Assembly (NCBI RefSeq): GCF_001483745.1 | Contig: NZ_LQBL01000028.1 | Span: 290,379 to 354,378, forward strand | Direction: 5' to 3' | DNA from: Serinicoccus chungangensis | GTDB taxonomy: Bacteria; Actinomycetota; Actinomycetes; Actinomycetales; Dermatophilaceae | DNA: 64,000 bases | Shown here: one piece after another, positions 27,768 through 37,375 of the stretch | How the letters are laid out: every line of letters begins with the position of its first letter | Position numbering within the stretch: position 1 is the stretch's first letter | Made by a program: the position numbers and the translations under genes | The notes under the pieces: generated by a model | The model's input: the letters and a program-made list of their open reading frames with translations, nothing else | What the model was told of the DNA's origin: nothing | Database searches by the model: none

Positions 27768-30700
27768 TCACCCCTCGAGGAGCCCACGGATGTCCTCGGC
27801 CGTGACCACGGCCGAACCGAACTCGCCGGCGTCCACGACGCTGGTGAACAGCCGCCGCTTGCGCTCCTGCAGGGCCACGACCTTCTCCTCGATGGTGCCG
27901 GTCGAGACCAGCCGGTAGACGTGCACCGTCCGGTGCTGGCCGATGCGGTGGGTCCGGTCGACGGCCTGCGCCTCCGCGGCGGGGTTCCACCACGGGTCGA
28001 GCACGAAGACGTAGTCCGCCTCCGTCAGCGTCAGCCCGACCCCGCCCGCCTTGAGACTGATGAGGAAGGCCGGCTGCTCACCCTCGCGGAAGGAGGCGAT
28101 GCGCGCCGCGCGGTCCCGGGTGCGGCCGTCGAGGTAGACGTAGCCGATACCGGACGCGTCCAGGGCGTCCCGCACGAGCGCGAGGTAGCTCGTGAAGCTG
28201 GAGAAGACCAGGGCGCGGTGCCCCTCGGCGGCGAGCGCGGTGAGCCGCTCGACCACCGCGGTCACCTTGGCCGAGGTCGCCAGGCCGGCGTGCGCCTCGT
28301 CGAGCAGCGCCGGGTCGAGCGAGAGCTGGCGCAGCATGGTCAGGGCCCGCAGGATCTTGACGCGGTTCTTGTCGAGGTCAGCCAGCAGCCCCAGCACGCG
28401 CTGCCGCTCCCGCTGCAGGTGCTGGTCGTAGATGCGACGGTGCGCGGGATGAAGGTCGACCGCCAGCGTCTGCTCGATCTTGTCAGGCAGGTCGGCGGCC
28501 ACCTGGGCCTTGGTGCGGCGCAGCAGGAAGGGACGGATCCGTCGTCGCAGCCGGGCCAGCTCCTCGGGCGCGGAGCCGGACTCGATCGGGGTGCGGTAGC
28601 GCTGCGTGAAGGCCTCCGGCCGCGGGAAGAGCCCGGGGGCCGCCAGCGACGTCATCGACCAGAGGTCCATGAGGGTGTTCTCCAGGGGGGTGCCCGTCAT
28701 CGCGAAGGTGCGGGACGCCCCCAGCCGCCGCACCGCCTGGTAGGTCGCCGAGCGCCGGTTCTTCACCACCTGGGCCTCGTCGAGCACCGCGGCGCTCCAC
28801 GGCATCGCGCGGTAGTCCTCGGCCTCCAGCCGCAGGAGGGTGTAGGAGGTGATGACGAGGTCCGCCGCCCCGACGGCGCTCGCGAGGTCCGTGCCGCGAC
28901 GCCTGCGGGTGGCCGTGATGGTGGCGGTGCGCAGGTGCGGGGCGAAGCGCTCGGCCTGCTCGGCCCAGGCGGTCACCACGCTCGTGGGGGCGACGACCAG
29001 CACTGGCCCCTCCGCGAGGTCGGCGCGGTGCTCGGCCCGGACCACCATCGCCAGCGCCTGCAGGGTCTTGCCGAGCCCCATGTCGTCGGCGAGGATCCCG
29101 CCGAGGCCGGCGTCCCACAGGGCGCACAGCCAGCGGTAGCCCTCGAGCTGGTAGGGCCGCAGCGTGGCCCGCAGGTCCGGCGGCGCCACGACGTGCCCCC
29201 GGTCGCCGTCGCCGATCGCGAGCAGCGCGTCGACCCGCTCGGCCCACCGTCCGCCCTGCTCCTGCACCACCCCCAGCTCGACCAGCTCCTCCCACAGCCC
29301 CGCCTGGTAGGGGGTCAGCCGCAGCAGGGAGGCGTCGTCCTCGTCCTCCACCAGCTCACGCGCCTCCTCGATGAGCCGGCGCAGGGTGCGCAGCTCGGGC
29401 TGGTCCAGGCGCAGCCACAGGCCGCTGTCGAGCAGCAGGACGTCCTGACCGGCCGCCAGCGCGGCGAAGAGCTGCTCGAAGGGGACCTCCTGCCCGTCGA
29501 CGGTGACGCTGACGTGGAGGTCGAACCAGTCGCCCTCCCCCGCCTCGGTGGTGGTGAGGTGCACCACCGGGTCCTCCGCGGCCTCCTCGTAGGTCGCCAG
29601 CTCACCGTGCACCAGGACGTCGAGGCCCTCGTGCTGCTGCAGCGCGGGCAGCACCTCGCCCGCGAAGCGCGCGGTCGCGAGCCCGGTGAGGACCGACCTC
29701 GGGCGCAGCCGCACCGACCCGGCCGGGCCGTTGGCGAACACCGCCGGGGACGTCTCGAGGAGCGGCAGCACCGCCGCCACCGCGGCCTGCTCGGCCTCCT
29801 CGTCCCGGGCGAGCTCCTCGGGCCCCCCGTCCAGGCCGACCACGACGGTGTCCGGCTCCCCCTCGACGGTCGGGACGGCATACCCGAAGGTCCACCGCAG
29901 GTGCAGGACGTGGCCGGGCTCGGGGGTGACCTCGAGCCGCAGCCGCGGCGGACGGTCGGCCGCGGTCACGACGCTGCCGTCGCTGGAGGTGAGCCCGACG
30001 TGGCGCGCGAGGGCGGGGTAGTAGCGGGCGAGGAAGCGCCCCACCTGGTCGGGGGGGACCTCCAGCGAGGTGGCGCCCTCGAGCAGGCCGGCCACCGGCT
30101 CGGGCACCGACCCCCGCAGGGGCCACAGGGTGAGCCGGTCCTCGGCGTCGACCCAGCCCAGCCCGTGGGCCGGGCGGCCCACGAGGAAGCGCCTGCCCCC
30201 GGTCGGCGGTGCGCCGTCGAGGTCCACCTCCGGCGCGAGGGTGAGGGCCCCGTCGTCGCCGCGGACGAGGTCCAGACCGACCGCGGCCGACCCCTCCCCC
30301 AGCTCGACCCCGGCGACCCCCTGCCCGGCGACGAGGGGGATCCCCGCCTCCTGCACCTGCCTCAGCACCGGCCAGGCGACGGCGCCGATCGCCCCGAGGG
30401 GCAGCTCCTTGGCGGAGGCGTAGAAGTAGCCGAACCCCGAGCTCCTGCCCAGCGCGGCCAGCTGGCCCAGCAGCGCCCGGTGCTCCGGGTCCACCTCGGC
30501 CCCGGACCAGCGGTTCGTCAGGTCGTCCCAGCCCACGCCCTGCCCCACCCACGGCTTGCTGCGGCCGGGCCGCACCGGGGCCAGGGTCACCCGGGCGGAC
30601 TCCTCCCGGCCACCGGGCCCCCGGGTGAGCGACACCTGCAGCCCCAGCCGGTGCCGGGTCGCGCCGGTGTCCGGCGCGGGGCGGACCAGCGGGGCCAGCG

Positions 30701-31049
30701 CGGCCTCCCACCCCGGTGCCGCGGGCGGGTCCGAGCGCAGCCGGGCGCGGGCGGTCAGCAGGACGGCGACCGCGTGCTTGCAGTCCTGGACCACGGGGCA
30801 GCTGCACTGCCCGCTCCACACGACGATGTCGCGGTCGTGCACGCGCACCACCGTCTGGTAGACCCGCCCCCCGGAGCCCACCACGGTGCCGACCAGGGCG
30901 CCCCCGTCGGGACCGGTGACCAGGGTGCGGACGTGGCCGGCGTCGGCATACCCCCGGCCGCGGGCCAGGGTCAGCTCGCCGACCTCGGCCCTCAGGTCGG
31001 CGTCGCCGACGCGCAGCACCCACCCCGCGGCGGACAGGTTGGGCGACAT
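27768..31049 (-). CDS. SNF2-family helicase with N-terminal SWIM zinc finger
   Basis: The protein has 1093 residues. A SWIM zinc finger lies at residues 82-92 (C82, C84, C90, H92 in QCSCPVVQDCKHAV). The long middle part (about 100-620) resembles SNF2_N-associated bacterial domains. The helicase core follows: DDMGLGKTLQAL (Walker A, about 655), SYTLLRLEAEDY, VLDEAQVVKN (box II), LRRTKAQVAADLPDK, and the C-terminal box GVGLTLTEADYVFVLDPWW with QAVDRTHRIGQ. Bacterial SWIM-SNF2 proteins are DNA translocases of unclear role, probably in transcription or repair. ATG 31049 is supported by TAGGCT 6 bases upstream. Confidence 0.92.
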   Translation of the reverse strand: MSPNLSAAGWVLRVGDADLRAEVGELTLARGRGYADAGHVRTLVTGPDGGALVGTVVGSGGRVYQTVVRVHDRDIVVWSGQCSCPVVQDCKHAVAVLLTARARLRSDPPAAPGWEAALAPLVRPAPDTGATRHRLGLQVSLTRGPGGREESARVTLAPVRPGRSKPWVGQGVGWDDLTNRWSGAEVDPEHRALLGQLAALGRSSGFGYFYASAKELPLGAIGAVAWPVLRQVQEAGIPLVAGQGVAGVELGEGSAAVGLDLVRGDDGALTLAPEVDLDGAPPTGGRRFLVGRPAHGLGWVDAEDRLTLWPLRGSVPEPVAGLLEGATSLEVPPDQVGRFLARYYPALARHVGLTSSDGSVVTAADRPPRLRLEVTPEPGHVLHLRWTFGYAVPTVEGEPDTVVVGLDGGPEELARDEEAEQAAVAAVLPLLETSPAVFANGPAGSVRLRPRSVLTGLATARFAGEVLPALQQHEGLDVLVHGELATYEEAAEDPVVHLTTTEAGEGDWFDLHVSVTVDGQEVPFEQLFAALAAGQDVLLLDSGLWLRLDQPELRTLRRLIEEARELVEDEDDASLLRLTPYQAGLWEELVELGVVQEQGGRWAERVDALLAIGDGDRGHVVAPPDLRATLRPYQLEGYRWLCALWDAGLGGILADDMGLGKTLQALAMVVRAEHRADLAEGPVLVVAPTSVVTAWAEQAERFAPHLRTATITATRRRRGTDLASAVGAADLVITSYTLLRLEAEDYRAMPWSAAVLDEAQVVKNRRSATYQAVRRLGASRTFAMTGTPLENTLMDLWSMTSLAAPGLFPRPEAFTQRYRTPIESGSAPEELARLRRRIRPFLLRRTKAQVAADLPDKIEQTLAVDLHPAHRRIYDQHLQRERQRVLGLLADLDKNRVKILRALTMLRQLSLDPALLDEAHAGLATSAKVTAVVERLTALAAEGHRALVFSSFTSYLALVRDALDASGIGYVYLDGRTRDRAARIASFREGEQPAFLISLKAGGVGLTLTEADYVFVLDPWWNPAAEAQAVDRTHRIGQHRTVHVYRLVSTGTIEEKVVALQERKRRLFTSVVDAGEFGSAVVTAEDIRGLLEG

Positions 31050-31055
31050 GGACCG

Positions 31056-31061
31056 AGCCTA
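31056..31061 (-). promoter_or_regulatory. -10 hexamer TAGGCT, leaderless start
   Basis: TAGGCT on the minus strand lies exactly 6 bases before the ATG at 31049, so the transcript should begin at the A of the start codon. Confidence 0.5.
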
Positions 31062-31136
31062 GGGCCGGGGACCGACAGGTCGACGGGCTCGTCCACAGGC
31101 GGGCGGAGCACCGGTCGGCCCGGGAGCGTCCCGTCC

Positions 31137-31994
31137 TCAGCCGGCTCCCGCGGCCGGGTCTGGCGCCGCGCCGCACCGCAGCAGGACCTCCTGGGCGAGC
31201 TCGGTGGGTCGGCGCTCGGGCAGCCAGTGGCCGGCGTCCAGCTCGACGAACCGGTAGGGGCCGGTCACGGCGCGGGCGGTGCGCTCGGCGGCAGCCCGGC
31301 CCAGGAAGGGGTCGCCGGATCCCCAGACCAGGGTGGTCGGCACCGGGACCCGGCCGACCGGCCGGCCGCCGGGGCGGGCGGCCGCGCGGTACCAGCCCAC
31401 CGGGCCGCGCAGGGCGGCCCGGGTGCCCAGCCGTGCGGCGTAGCGACGCGCGTCGGCAGCCGGGAGGCCGGTCCGGACCAGGGCACCGCGGCGCAGGGCG
31501 CGCGCCATGACGAGCTCGGGCAGGACCGGGACCTGGAAACCGGCGATGTACCAGCTGCGCCGGGCCTGGTCGGCGTGCCGCACGGCCCAGGCCAGCGCCC
31601 GGGGGTGGGGCGTGGAGGCGACGGTGAGCGTGGCCACGCGCTCGGGATGCCACGCGGCCAACGCCCAGGCGACGGCGCCGCCCCAGTCGTGCCCGGCGAC
31701 GTGGGCGCGGTCCGCCCCGACGTGGTCCAGCAGCCCGAGCGCGTCCTCGACCAGCCGTTCCATGCGGTATGCCGCGACGCGCCGCGGACGCGCGCCCTCG
31801 GCATACCCCCGCTGGTGCGGAGCCAGGGTGCGCAGCCCCGCCGCGTGCAGCGCCGGGGACACCCGGTCCCAGGCCGTGCCGTCCTGGGGGAAGCCGTGCA
31901 GCAGCAGGACCACCGGCCCGCCCGGCGGGCCGCCGACCAGCGCCTCGTGGGTCAGCCCGTCCCGGGTGTACCGCAGGGTCTCCTCACCGCTCAT
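31137..31994 (-). CDS. Alpha/beta hydrolase (epoxide hydrolase/haloalkane dehalogenase-like)
   Basis: This 285-residue soluble hydrolase shows the oxyanion-hole motif LLLHGFPQDGTAWD, the nucleophile elbow GHDWGGAV (Asp nucleophile, about residue 103) and the catalytic His in LDAGHWLPERRP. An Asp nucleophile with HGFP is typical of epoxide hydrolases and haloalkane dehalogenases. The cap domain (about 135-205) is Arg/Ala-rich and gives no substrate hint. ATG 31994 is supported by CATCAT 6 bases upstream. It is divergent from the DEAD-box helicase gene. Confidence 0.87.
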   Translation of the reverse strand: MSGEETLRYTRDGLTHEALVGGPPGGPVVLLLHGFPQDGTAWDRVSPALHAAGLRTLAPHQRGYAEGARPRRVAAYRMERLVEDALGLLDHVGADRAHVAGHDWGGAVAWALAAWHPERVATLTVASTPHPRALAWAVRHADQARRSWYIAGFQVPVLPELVMARALRRGALVRTGLPAADARRYAARLGTRAALRGPVGWYRAAARPGGRPVGRVPVPTTLVWGSGDPFLGRAAAERTARAVTGPYRFVELDAGHWLPERRPTELAQEVLLRCGAAPDPAAGAG

Positions 31995-32000
31995 GGGTCC

Positions 32001-32006
32001 ATGATG
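32001..32006 (-). promoter_or_regulatory. -10-like hexamer CATCAT, leaderless start
   Basis: CATCAT on the minus strand lies exactly 6 bases before the ATG at 31994. No Shine-Dalgarno sequence is present. Confidence 0.4.
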
Positions 32007-32030
32007 GCGGGTGGGCAGCCCCGTCTGCGG

Positions 32031-32036
32031 TAGACT
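32031..32036 (+). promoter_or_regulatory. -10 hexamer TAGACT of the first DEAD-box helicase gene
   Basis: TAGACTGG lies 130 bases before the GTG at 32161, so the mRNA would have a leader of about 120 bases (32043-32160). The same TAGACTGG string precedes the second DEAD-box helicase gene in this window. The -35 is weak. Confidence 0.4.
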
Positions 32037-32160
32037 GGATCCAGCAGCCCGGACCGTCTCGCCCCGGACTGCCCGATCTCGCGGCCGACCGGCTGCCACG
32101 TTCGCGCCGCCTCCGGGCCTGGCGCCGGGTGGGACTCCGCACACGTCTCGAAAGCACCCT

Positions 32161-33729
32161 GTGACCTCTTCCTTCGCCGACCTCGGCGTGCCCACGACCC
32201 TCGCTTCCCTCCTCGCGGAGCGCGGCATCACCACCCCCACCCCCATCCAGGCCGCCACGCTGCCCGACTCGATGGCCGGCCGCGACGTCCTGGGCCGCGG
32301 CCGCACCGGCTCCGGCAAGACCTACGCCTTCCTGCTGCCCCTCGTCACCCGCCTCATGGCCGACCCGGGCGCCGGCCGCCGCCGGGGTCGCGCGCCCCGC
32401 GCGCTCGTCCTCGCCCCGACCCGCGAGCTGGCCGGGCAGATCGCCGCCTCGCTGGAGCCGCTGGCGGCTGCCGCCGGGCTGACCCACCTCACCGTCTTCG
32501 GCGGGGTCGGGCAGAACCCGCAGGTGCGGGCGCTGCAGGCCGGCATCGACGTCCTCGTCGCGTGCCCCGGCCGCCTCGAGGACCTCATCGGACAGGGGTA
32601 TGCCGACCTGTCCGGGGTCGAGGTGACCGTGCTGGACGAGGCGGACCACATGGCCGACCTCGGCTTCCTGCCGGTCGTCCGGCGGCTGCTCGACCGCACG
32701 CCGCGGCAGGGCCAGAAGATGCTCTTCTCGGCCACCCTGGACGCCGGCGTCGACGTCATCGCCCGGCGTTACCTCAGCAGCCCGGTGACCCACCACGCCG
32801 ACTCGGCGCAGTCGCCGGTCGAGGCGATGGACCACCACGTCCTGCACATCGACGCCGGGGATCGCCTGGCGGTGCTCACCGACCTCGGTGCCGCGCCCGG
32901 CCGCAAGGTGGTCTTCACCCGGACCAAGCACGGCGCCAAGAAGCTGGCCAAGCAGCTCAACGGCGCCGGCGTCCCGGCCGTGGAGCTGCACGGCAACCTC
33001 GCCCAGAACGCCCGCACCCGCAACCTCGACGCCTTCCACTCCGGCCGCGCCAGCACGCTGGTCGCGACGGACATCGCGGCCCGCGGCATCCACGTGGACG
33101 ACGTCGCGCTGGTGGTGCACGCCGACCCGCCCGTGGAGCACAAGGCCTACCTCCACCGCTCGGGACGCACCGCCAGGGCCGGCAACGCCGGCACCGTGGT
33201 CACCCTCATGACCGACGACCAGGTGCGCGACGTGCGCTCCCTCACCCGCGCTGCGGGGATCAAGGCCACCACCACCAAGGCCCACTCCAGCCACCCGATC
33301 CTGCGCGAGCTGGCCCCGGGTGAGCGGGTGCTGACGCCCGGCGGGCTGGTCGTCGAGGTCCCGGCCCAGGGTGGCCAGGGCGCGCGGGGGCAGGGCGGCG
33401 GCGGTCGCTCCGGCCGGCGCCAGGGCGGCGGCGGTCAGTCCGGCTCCGGCCAGGGCGGTCGCGGCCAGGGCGGCGGGCGCTCCGGCGGCCAGGGCCGTTC
33501 GGGCGGCGGTCGCGGCCAGGGCGGCGGCTCCGGCTCCGGCGGTCAGGGCGGCGGGCGCTCCGGCGGCGGTCGTTCCGGTGGCCAGGGCGGCGGTCGTTCC
33601 AGCGGTCAGGGCGGCGGTCGTTCCGGCGGCGGGCGTTCCGGCGGCCAGGGCCGCGGACGCCAGGGCAGCTCCTCGGGCGGGTCGGTGGTGGCCTTCTCGA
33701 CCTCCAGCGGGGGCGGCCGGCGCCGCTGA
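32161..33729 (+). CDS. DEAD-box RNA helicase with Gly/Arg/Gln-rich tail
   Basis: This 522-residue RNA helicase of the RhlE/DeaD type has a Q motif (PTPIQ, residues 26-30), Walker A RTGSGKT (48-54), PTRELA, DEAD at about 158-161 (VLDEADHMAD), SAT (FSATLD) and motif VI HRSGRTARAG (about 331-340). Residues about 403-505 are a disordered tail of GGRSGGQGGG-type repeats, likely to bind RNA and promote condensation. GTG 32161 is chosen because the Q motif lies 25 residues in; the upstream ATG in this frame would place the start before the promoter. No clear Shine-Dalgarno sequence is present. The long leader suggests cold or RNA-structure control. Confidence 0.9.
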   Translation: MTSSFADLGVPTTLASLLAERGITTPTPIQAATLPDSMAGRDVLGRGRTGSGKTYAFLLPLVTRLMADPGAGRRRGRAPRALVLAPTRELAGQIAASLEPLAAAAGLTHLTVFGGVGQNPQVRALQAGIDVLVACPGRLEDLIGQGYADLSGVEVTVLDEADHMADLGFLPVVRRLLDRTPRQGQKMLFSATLDAGVDVIARRYLSSPVTHHADSAQSPVEAMDHHVLHIDAGDRLAVLTDLGAAPGRKVVFTRTKHGAKKLAKQLNGAGVPAVELHGNLAQNARTRNLDAFHSGRASTLVATDIAARGIHVDDVALVVHADPPVEHKAYLHRSGRTARAGNAGTVVTLMTDDQVRDVRSLTRAAGIKATTTKAHSSHPILRELAPGERVLTPGGLVVEVPAQGGQGARGQGGGGRSGRRQGGGGQSGSGQGGRGQGGGRSGGQGRSGGGRGQGGGSGSGGQGGGRSGGGRSGGQGGGRSSGQGGGRSGGGRSGGQGRGRQGSSSGGSVVAFSTSSGGGRRR

Positions 33730-33752
33730 GCGGACCCGGCACCACCCATACC

Positions 33753-33802
33753 CAGAAGGTGTTCCTCTGACGTGATGCGTCACCGCGGAGGAACACCTTC
33801 TG
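33753..33802. terminator. Long perfect hairpin between convergent genes
   Basis: CAGAAGGTGTTCCTC (33753-33767) pairs perfectly with 33788-33802; an inner stem TGACG/CGTCA (33768-33782) lies in the loop. It is notably AT-richer than its surroundings. It follows the DEAD-box helicase gene and faces the icmF stop at 33870, so it can act in both directions. Confidence 0.6.
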
Positions 33803-33869
33803 CACAGAAGTGGGTCGGCTGTCCGGCCAGCTGCTCCAAACCAGCCCACCTGAGCCGGTGGGAGACCGC

Positions 33870-36800
33870 TCAGACGTTGCGGCGGTACTCCCCGCCCACC
33901 TCGAAGAAGGCCTCGGTGATCTGACCGAGGGTGCAGACCCGCGCCGCGTCCATGAGCACCGCGAAGACGTTGTCCCCGGCCATGGCCGCCTCCTTGAGCC
34001 GCGCCAGCGCCTCGGCCGCCTCGTCGGCGTGCGCCTCCTGGTAGGCCTGCACCCGCTCCAGCTGGGACTGCTTCTCCGCCTCGGTGGCCCGGGCCAGCTC
34101 CACCTCGACCTCCTCCCGCTCGGCCTCGGGCCGGCGGAAGGTGTTGACGCCGATGATCGGCAGCGAGCCGTCGTGCTTGCGGTGCTCGTAGAGCAGCGAC
34201 TCGTCCTGGATCTTGCCGCGCTGGTACCCCGTCTCCATGGCGCCCAGCACCCCGCCCCGCTCGCTGATCCGGTCGAACTCGGCGAGCACGGCCTCCTCGA
34301 CGAGGTCGGTGAGGTGGTCGATGACGAACGAGCCCTGGTTGGGGTTCTCGTTCATCGCCAGGCCCCACTCCTTGTTGATGATGAGCTGGATCGCGAGCGC
34401 CCGCCGCACGGACTCCCCGCTCGGCGTGGTGACCGCCTCGTCGTAGGCGTTGGTGTGCAGGCTGTTGGCGTTGTCGTAGATCGCGATGAGCGCCTGCAGC
34501 GTGGTGCGGATGTCGTTGAAGTCCATCTCCTGCGCGTGCAGGGACCGGCCCGAGGTCTGCACGTGGTACTTCAGCTTCTGGCTGCGCTCGTTGGCGCCGT
34601 ACCGCTCGCGCATCGCGACCGCCCAGATCCGGCGCGCGACCCGTCCGATGACGGAGTACTCGATGTCCATGCCGTTGGAGAAGAAGAAGGACAGGTTGGG
34701 CGCGAAGGCGTCGATGTCCATCCCCCGGGCGAGGTAGGACTCGACGTAGGTGAACCCGTTGGCCAGGGTGAAGGCGAGCTGGCTGATGGGGTTCGCCCCG
34801 GCCTCGGCGATGTGGTAGCCCGAGATCGACACCGAGTAGAAGTTGCGCACCCCCTGCTCGATGAACCACTCCTGGACGTCGCCCATCATCCGCAGCGAGA
34901 ACTCGGTGGTGAACAGGCAGGTGTTCTGCCCCTGGTCCTCCTTGAGGATGTCCGCCTGGACCGTGCCCCGGACGTTCTGCAGCGCGTAAGCGCGCAGCTC
35001 CTCGGCCTCCGCGCCGGAGGGCTCGCGGCCCTCCCGCTCGCGGAACGCGTCGGTCTGCTGGTCGATGGCGGTGTTGAGGAAGAACGCGAGCACCGTGGGC
35101 GCCGGGCCGTTGATCGTCATCGACACCGAGGTGGTGGGGTCGACCAGGTCGAACCCGTCGTAGAGCGCCTTCATGTCGTCGAGGGTCGCGATGGACACCC
35201 CGGAGGTGCCGACCTTGCCGTAGATGTCGGGCCGCTGCTCGGGGTCGTGCCCGTAGAGCGTGACCGAGTCGAAGGCGGTCGACAGCCGGGTCGCCGGCTG
35301 CCCCTCCGAGAGCAGCTTGAAGCGTCGGTTGGTGCGGAAGGGGTCGCCCTCGCCGGCGAACATCCGGGCCGGGTCCTCGTTGTCCCGCTTGAAGGCGAAG
35401 ACGCCGGCGGTGTAGGGGAAGGACCCGGGGAGGTTCTCCCGGCGCCAGAAGCGGACCAGGGCCCCCGCCTCGTCGTAGGACGGCAGCGCCACCCGCGGTA
35501 TGCGGTTGCCGCTCAGCGACTCCTTGGTCAGCCGGGTGTGGATCTCCCGGTCCCGGACCGTGACGACCTGCTCGTCGCCGGAGTAGGCCTCGACCCGCGC
35601 GGGCCAGCCCTCGAGCATCTCCCGCACCTCGGTGGGGACGTCCCTGCGCGCGGCGTCCAGCAGCTCGTCGAGGCCGTGGTCGCCGCCGGTGCCACCGGCC
35701 GCCGCGAGCTCGTCCGCGGTCTGCTCGAGCCGCTCCACCCGGCGGGCCGCGAGGGCGTAGCGCTCGGTGTCGGCGTGGTAGCCGCGCAGGGTCTCGGCGA
35801 TGTCCGCGAGGTAGCGGACCCGTCGGGGCGGGACCACCTGACGGATCATCGAGGAGTGCCGGACGTCGACCGGCGGCAGCGCGCCCTCGCCCACCGGCAG
35901 GCCGTCCTCGGCCAGACGGTCCCGCAGGGCCTGGTACAGCGCGGTGACCCCGTCGTCGTTGAAGGTGGCCGCCGAGGTCCCGAAGACCGGCATGTCCTCG
36001 GGCCGGGCGCCGAAGGCCTCCCGGTTGCGCACCAGCTGGCGGCCGACGTCGCGCAGCGCGTCCATCGCCCCGCGCCGCTCGAACTTGTTGATGGCCACGA
36101 CGTCGGCGAAGTCGAGCATGTCGATCTTCTCCAGCTGGCTGGCGGCGCCGAACTCCGGCGTCATGACGTAGAGGGAGGTGTCGACGAACGGCACGATGCC
36201 GGCGTCCCCCTGGCCGATCCCGGGCGTCTCCACGACGACGAGGTCGAAGCCGGCCGCCTTGAGCACGTCGATGGCGGCGGGCAGCGCCTCGGGCACCTCG
36301 GACTCCCCGCGCGTGGCCATGGACCGGAACATCGCCTGGCGACCGCCGATGGCGCCCATCCGGATGCGGTCGCCCAGCAGCGCGCCGCCGCCCTTGCGGC
36401 GGGTCGGGTCGATGGCGATGATCCCGATCCGCAGCCGGTCGCCCTGGTCGATCCGGAAGCGCCGCACCAGCTCGTCGGTCAGCGAGCTCTTGCCCGAGCC
36501 GCCGGTGCCCGTGATCCCGAGGACGGGCGCGCTGCTCTCCCGGGCGGCGGCGGCATACCGCTCCCGGTCGTCGGCCGGGAGGGAGCCCAGCTCGGCACCG
36601 GTGATGGCCCGGGCCACGGCGGTGCGGCTCCCGGCGAGCACGTCGTCGACCGCCGCCGGGCCGACCTGCCACATGTCGTAGTCCGCGTCGGTGATGACCT
36701 GGTTGATCATCCCCGGCAGGCCGAGGCGCTGGCCGTCCTCCGGGGAGAAGATCGTCACGCCGGCCTCCCGCAGCCGGGTGATCTCCTCCGCGACGATGAC

Positions 36801-37151
36801 GCCCCCGCCGCCGCCCACGACCTTGACGTGCCCGGCCCCGGCCTCGCGCAGCTGCTCGACGAGGTACTCGAAGTACTCGACGTGCCCGCCCTGGTAGGAG
36901 GAGACCGCGACCGCGTTGGCGTCCTCGTCGAGGACGGCCTCGACCACCTCGGCGACCGACCGGTTGTGCCCGAGGTGGACGACCTCGGCGCCCTGGCTCT
37001 GCATGATCCGGCGCATGATGTTGATCGAGGCGTCGTGGCCGTCGAAGAGGCTCGCCGCGGTGACGATCCGGACCGGGTGCTCCGGGCTCCGGAGCGCCGG
37101 GGGCCCGCTGGTCGCGTCGGCGGCGCTGGCCGCGCCGTGGTCGTTCTTCAC
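33870..37151 (-). CDS. icmF: Fused isobutyryl-CoA mutase (IcmF)
   Basis: The protein has 1093 residues and combines three modules. First is a B12-binding domain (about 24-160) with the lower-ligand His in LFDGHDASIN (His39) and VVGGGGGVIV. Second is a MeaB-type G-protein chaperone (about 205-480) with Walker A GITGTGGSGKSSL, ETPGIGQGD and NKFERRG. Third is a methylmalonyl-CoA-mutase-type barrel (about 550-1093) with GSFPYTAGVFAFKRD, TINGPAPTVLAFFLN, KEDQGQNTC and YSVSISGYHIAEAGANP. It interconverts isobutyryl-CoA and n-butyryl-CoA (possibly pivalyl-CoA). GTG 37151 is chosen for GAGGAG 8 bases upstream. It is divergent from the next ABC operon. Confidence 0.93.
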   Translation of the reverse strand: MKNDHGAASAADATSGPPALRSPEHPVRIVTAASLFDGHDASINIMRRIMQSQGAEVVHLGHNRSVAEVVEAVLDEDANAVAVSSYQGGHVEYFEYLVEQLREAGAGHVKVVGGGGGVIVAEEITRLREAGVTIFSPEDGQRLGLPGMINQVITDADYDMWQVGPAAVDDVLAGSRTAVARAITGAELGSLPADDRERYAAAARESSAPVLGITGTGGSGKSSLTDELVRRFRIDQGDRLRIGIIAIDPTRRKGGGALLGDRIRMGAIGGRQAMFRSMATRGESEVPEALPAAIDVLKAAGFDLVVVETPGIGQGDAGIVPFVDTSLYVMTPEFGAASQLEKIDMLDFADVVAINKFERRGAMDALRDVGRQLVRNREAFGARPEDMPVFGTSAATFNDDGVTALYQALRDRLAEDGLPVGEGALPPVDVRHSSMIRQVVPPRRVRYLADIAETLRGYHADTERYALAARRVERLEQTADELAAAGGTGGDHGLDELLDAARRDVPTEVREMLEGWPARVEAYSGDEQVVTVRDREIHTRLTKESLSGNRIPRVALPSYDEAGALVRFWRRENLPGSFPYTAGVFAFKRDNEDPARMFAGEGDPFRTNRRFKLLSEGQPATRLSTAFDSVTLYGHDPEQRPDIYGKVGTSGVSIATLDDMKALYDGFDLVDPTTSVSMTINGPAPTVLAFFLNTAIDQQTDAFREREGREPSGAEAEELRAYALQNVRGTVQADILKEDQGQNTCLFTTEFSLRMMGDVQEWFIEQGVRNFYSVSISGYHIAEAGANPISQLAFTLANGFTYVESYLARGMDIDAFAPNLSFFFSNGMDIEYSVIGRVARRIWAVAMRERYGANERSQKLKYHVQTSGRSLHAQEMDFNDIRTTLQALIAIYDNANSLHTNAYDEAVTTPSGESVRRALAIQLIINKEWGLAMNENPNQGSFVIDHLTDLVEEAVLAEFDRISERGGVLGAMETGYQRGKIQDESLLYEHRKHDGSLPIIGVNTFRRPEAEREEVEVELARATEAEKQSQLERVQAYQEAHADEAAEALARLKEAAMAGDNVFAVLMDAARVCTLGQITEAFFEVGGEYRRNV

Positions 37152-37213
37152 CGTGCATCTCCTCGTCGAGCGGGTGCCGTGCTCCTCGATGGTAGTGGAG
37201 GACGCACGCGTGA

Positions 37214-37229
37214 TTGACGCGCCCGTCAA
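37214..37229. promoter_or_regulatory. Palindrome upstream of icmF
   Basis: TTGACGCGCCCGTCAA has 5-base arms TTGAC/GTCAA around six bases and lies 63 bases before the icmF start, in the 224-base gap to the divergent ABC operon. It could be a TetR-type operator or a -35 region. A weak -10 (TACCAT on the minus strand, near 37190) lies nearer the gene. Confidence 0.35.
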
Positions 37230-37375
37230 GGTCAGGCTCCCCTCCGCGCGCCGCATCGTTACGCAGACGTGACGTCAGAGCCTTGATCGGCCGGTCCGGG
37301 GATGTTGGGATGACCACAGGGCCGGGGTCACCCCTGGGCCGTGGCCTGTTCCCTGTGAGAAAGGACGGCGCGACG

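Noticed and set aside
33370-33670. Repeated GGCGGTCGTTCCGGCGG-like DNA resembling a repeat array
   Set aside because: It encodes the Gly/Arg/Gln-rich tail of the DEAD-box helicase; units are short, in frame and have no spacers.
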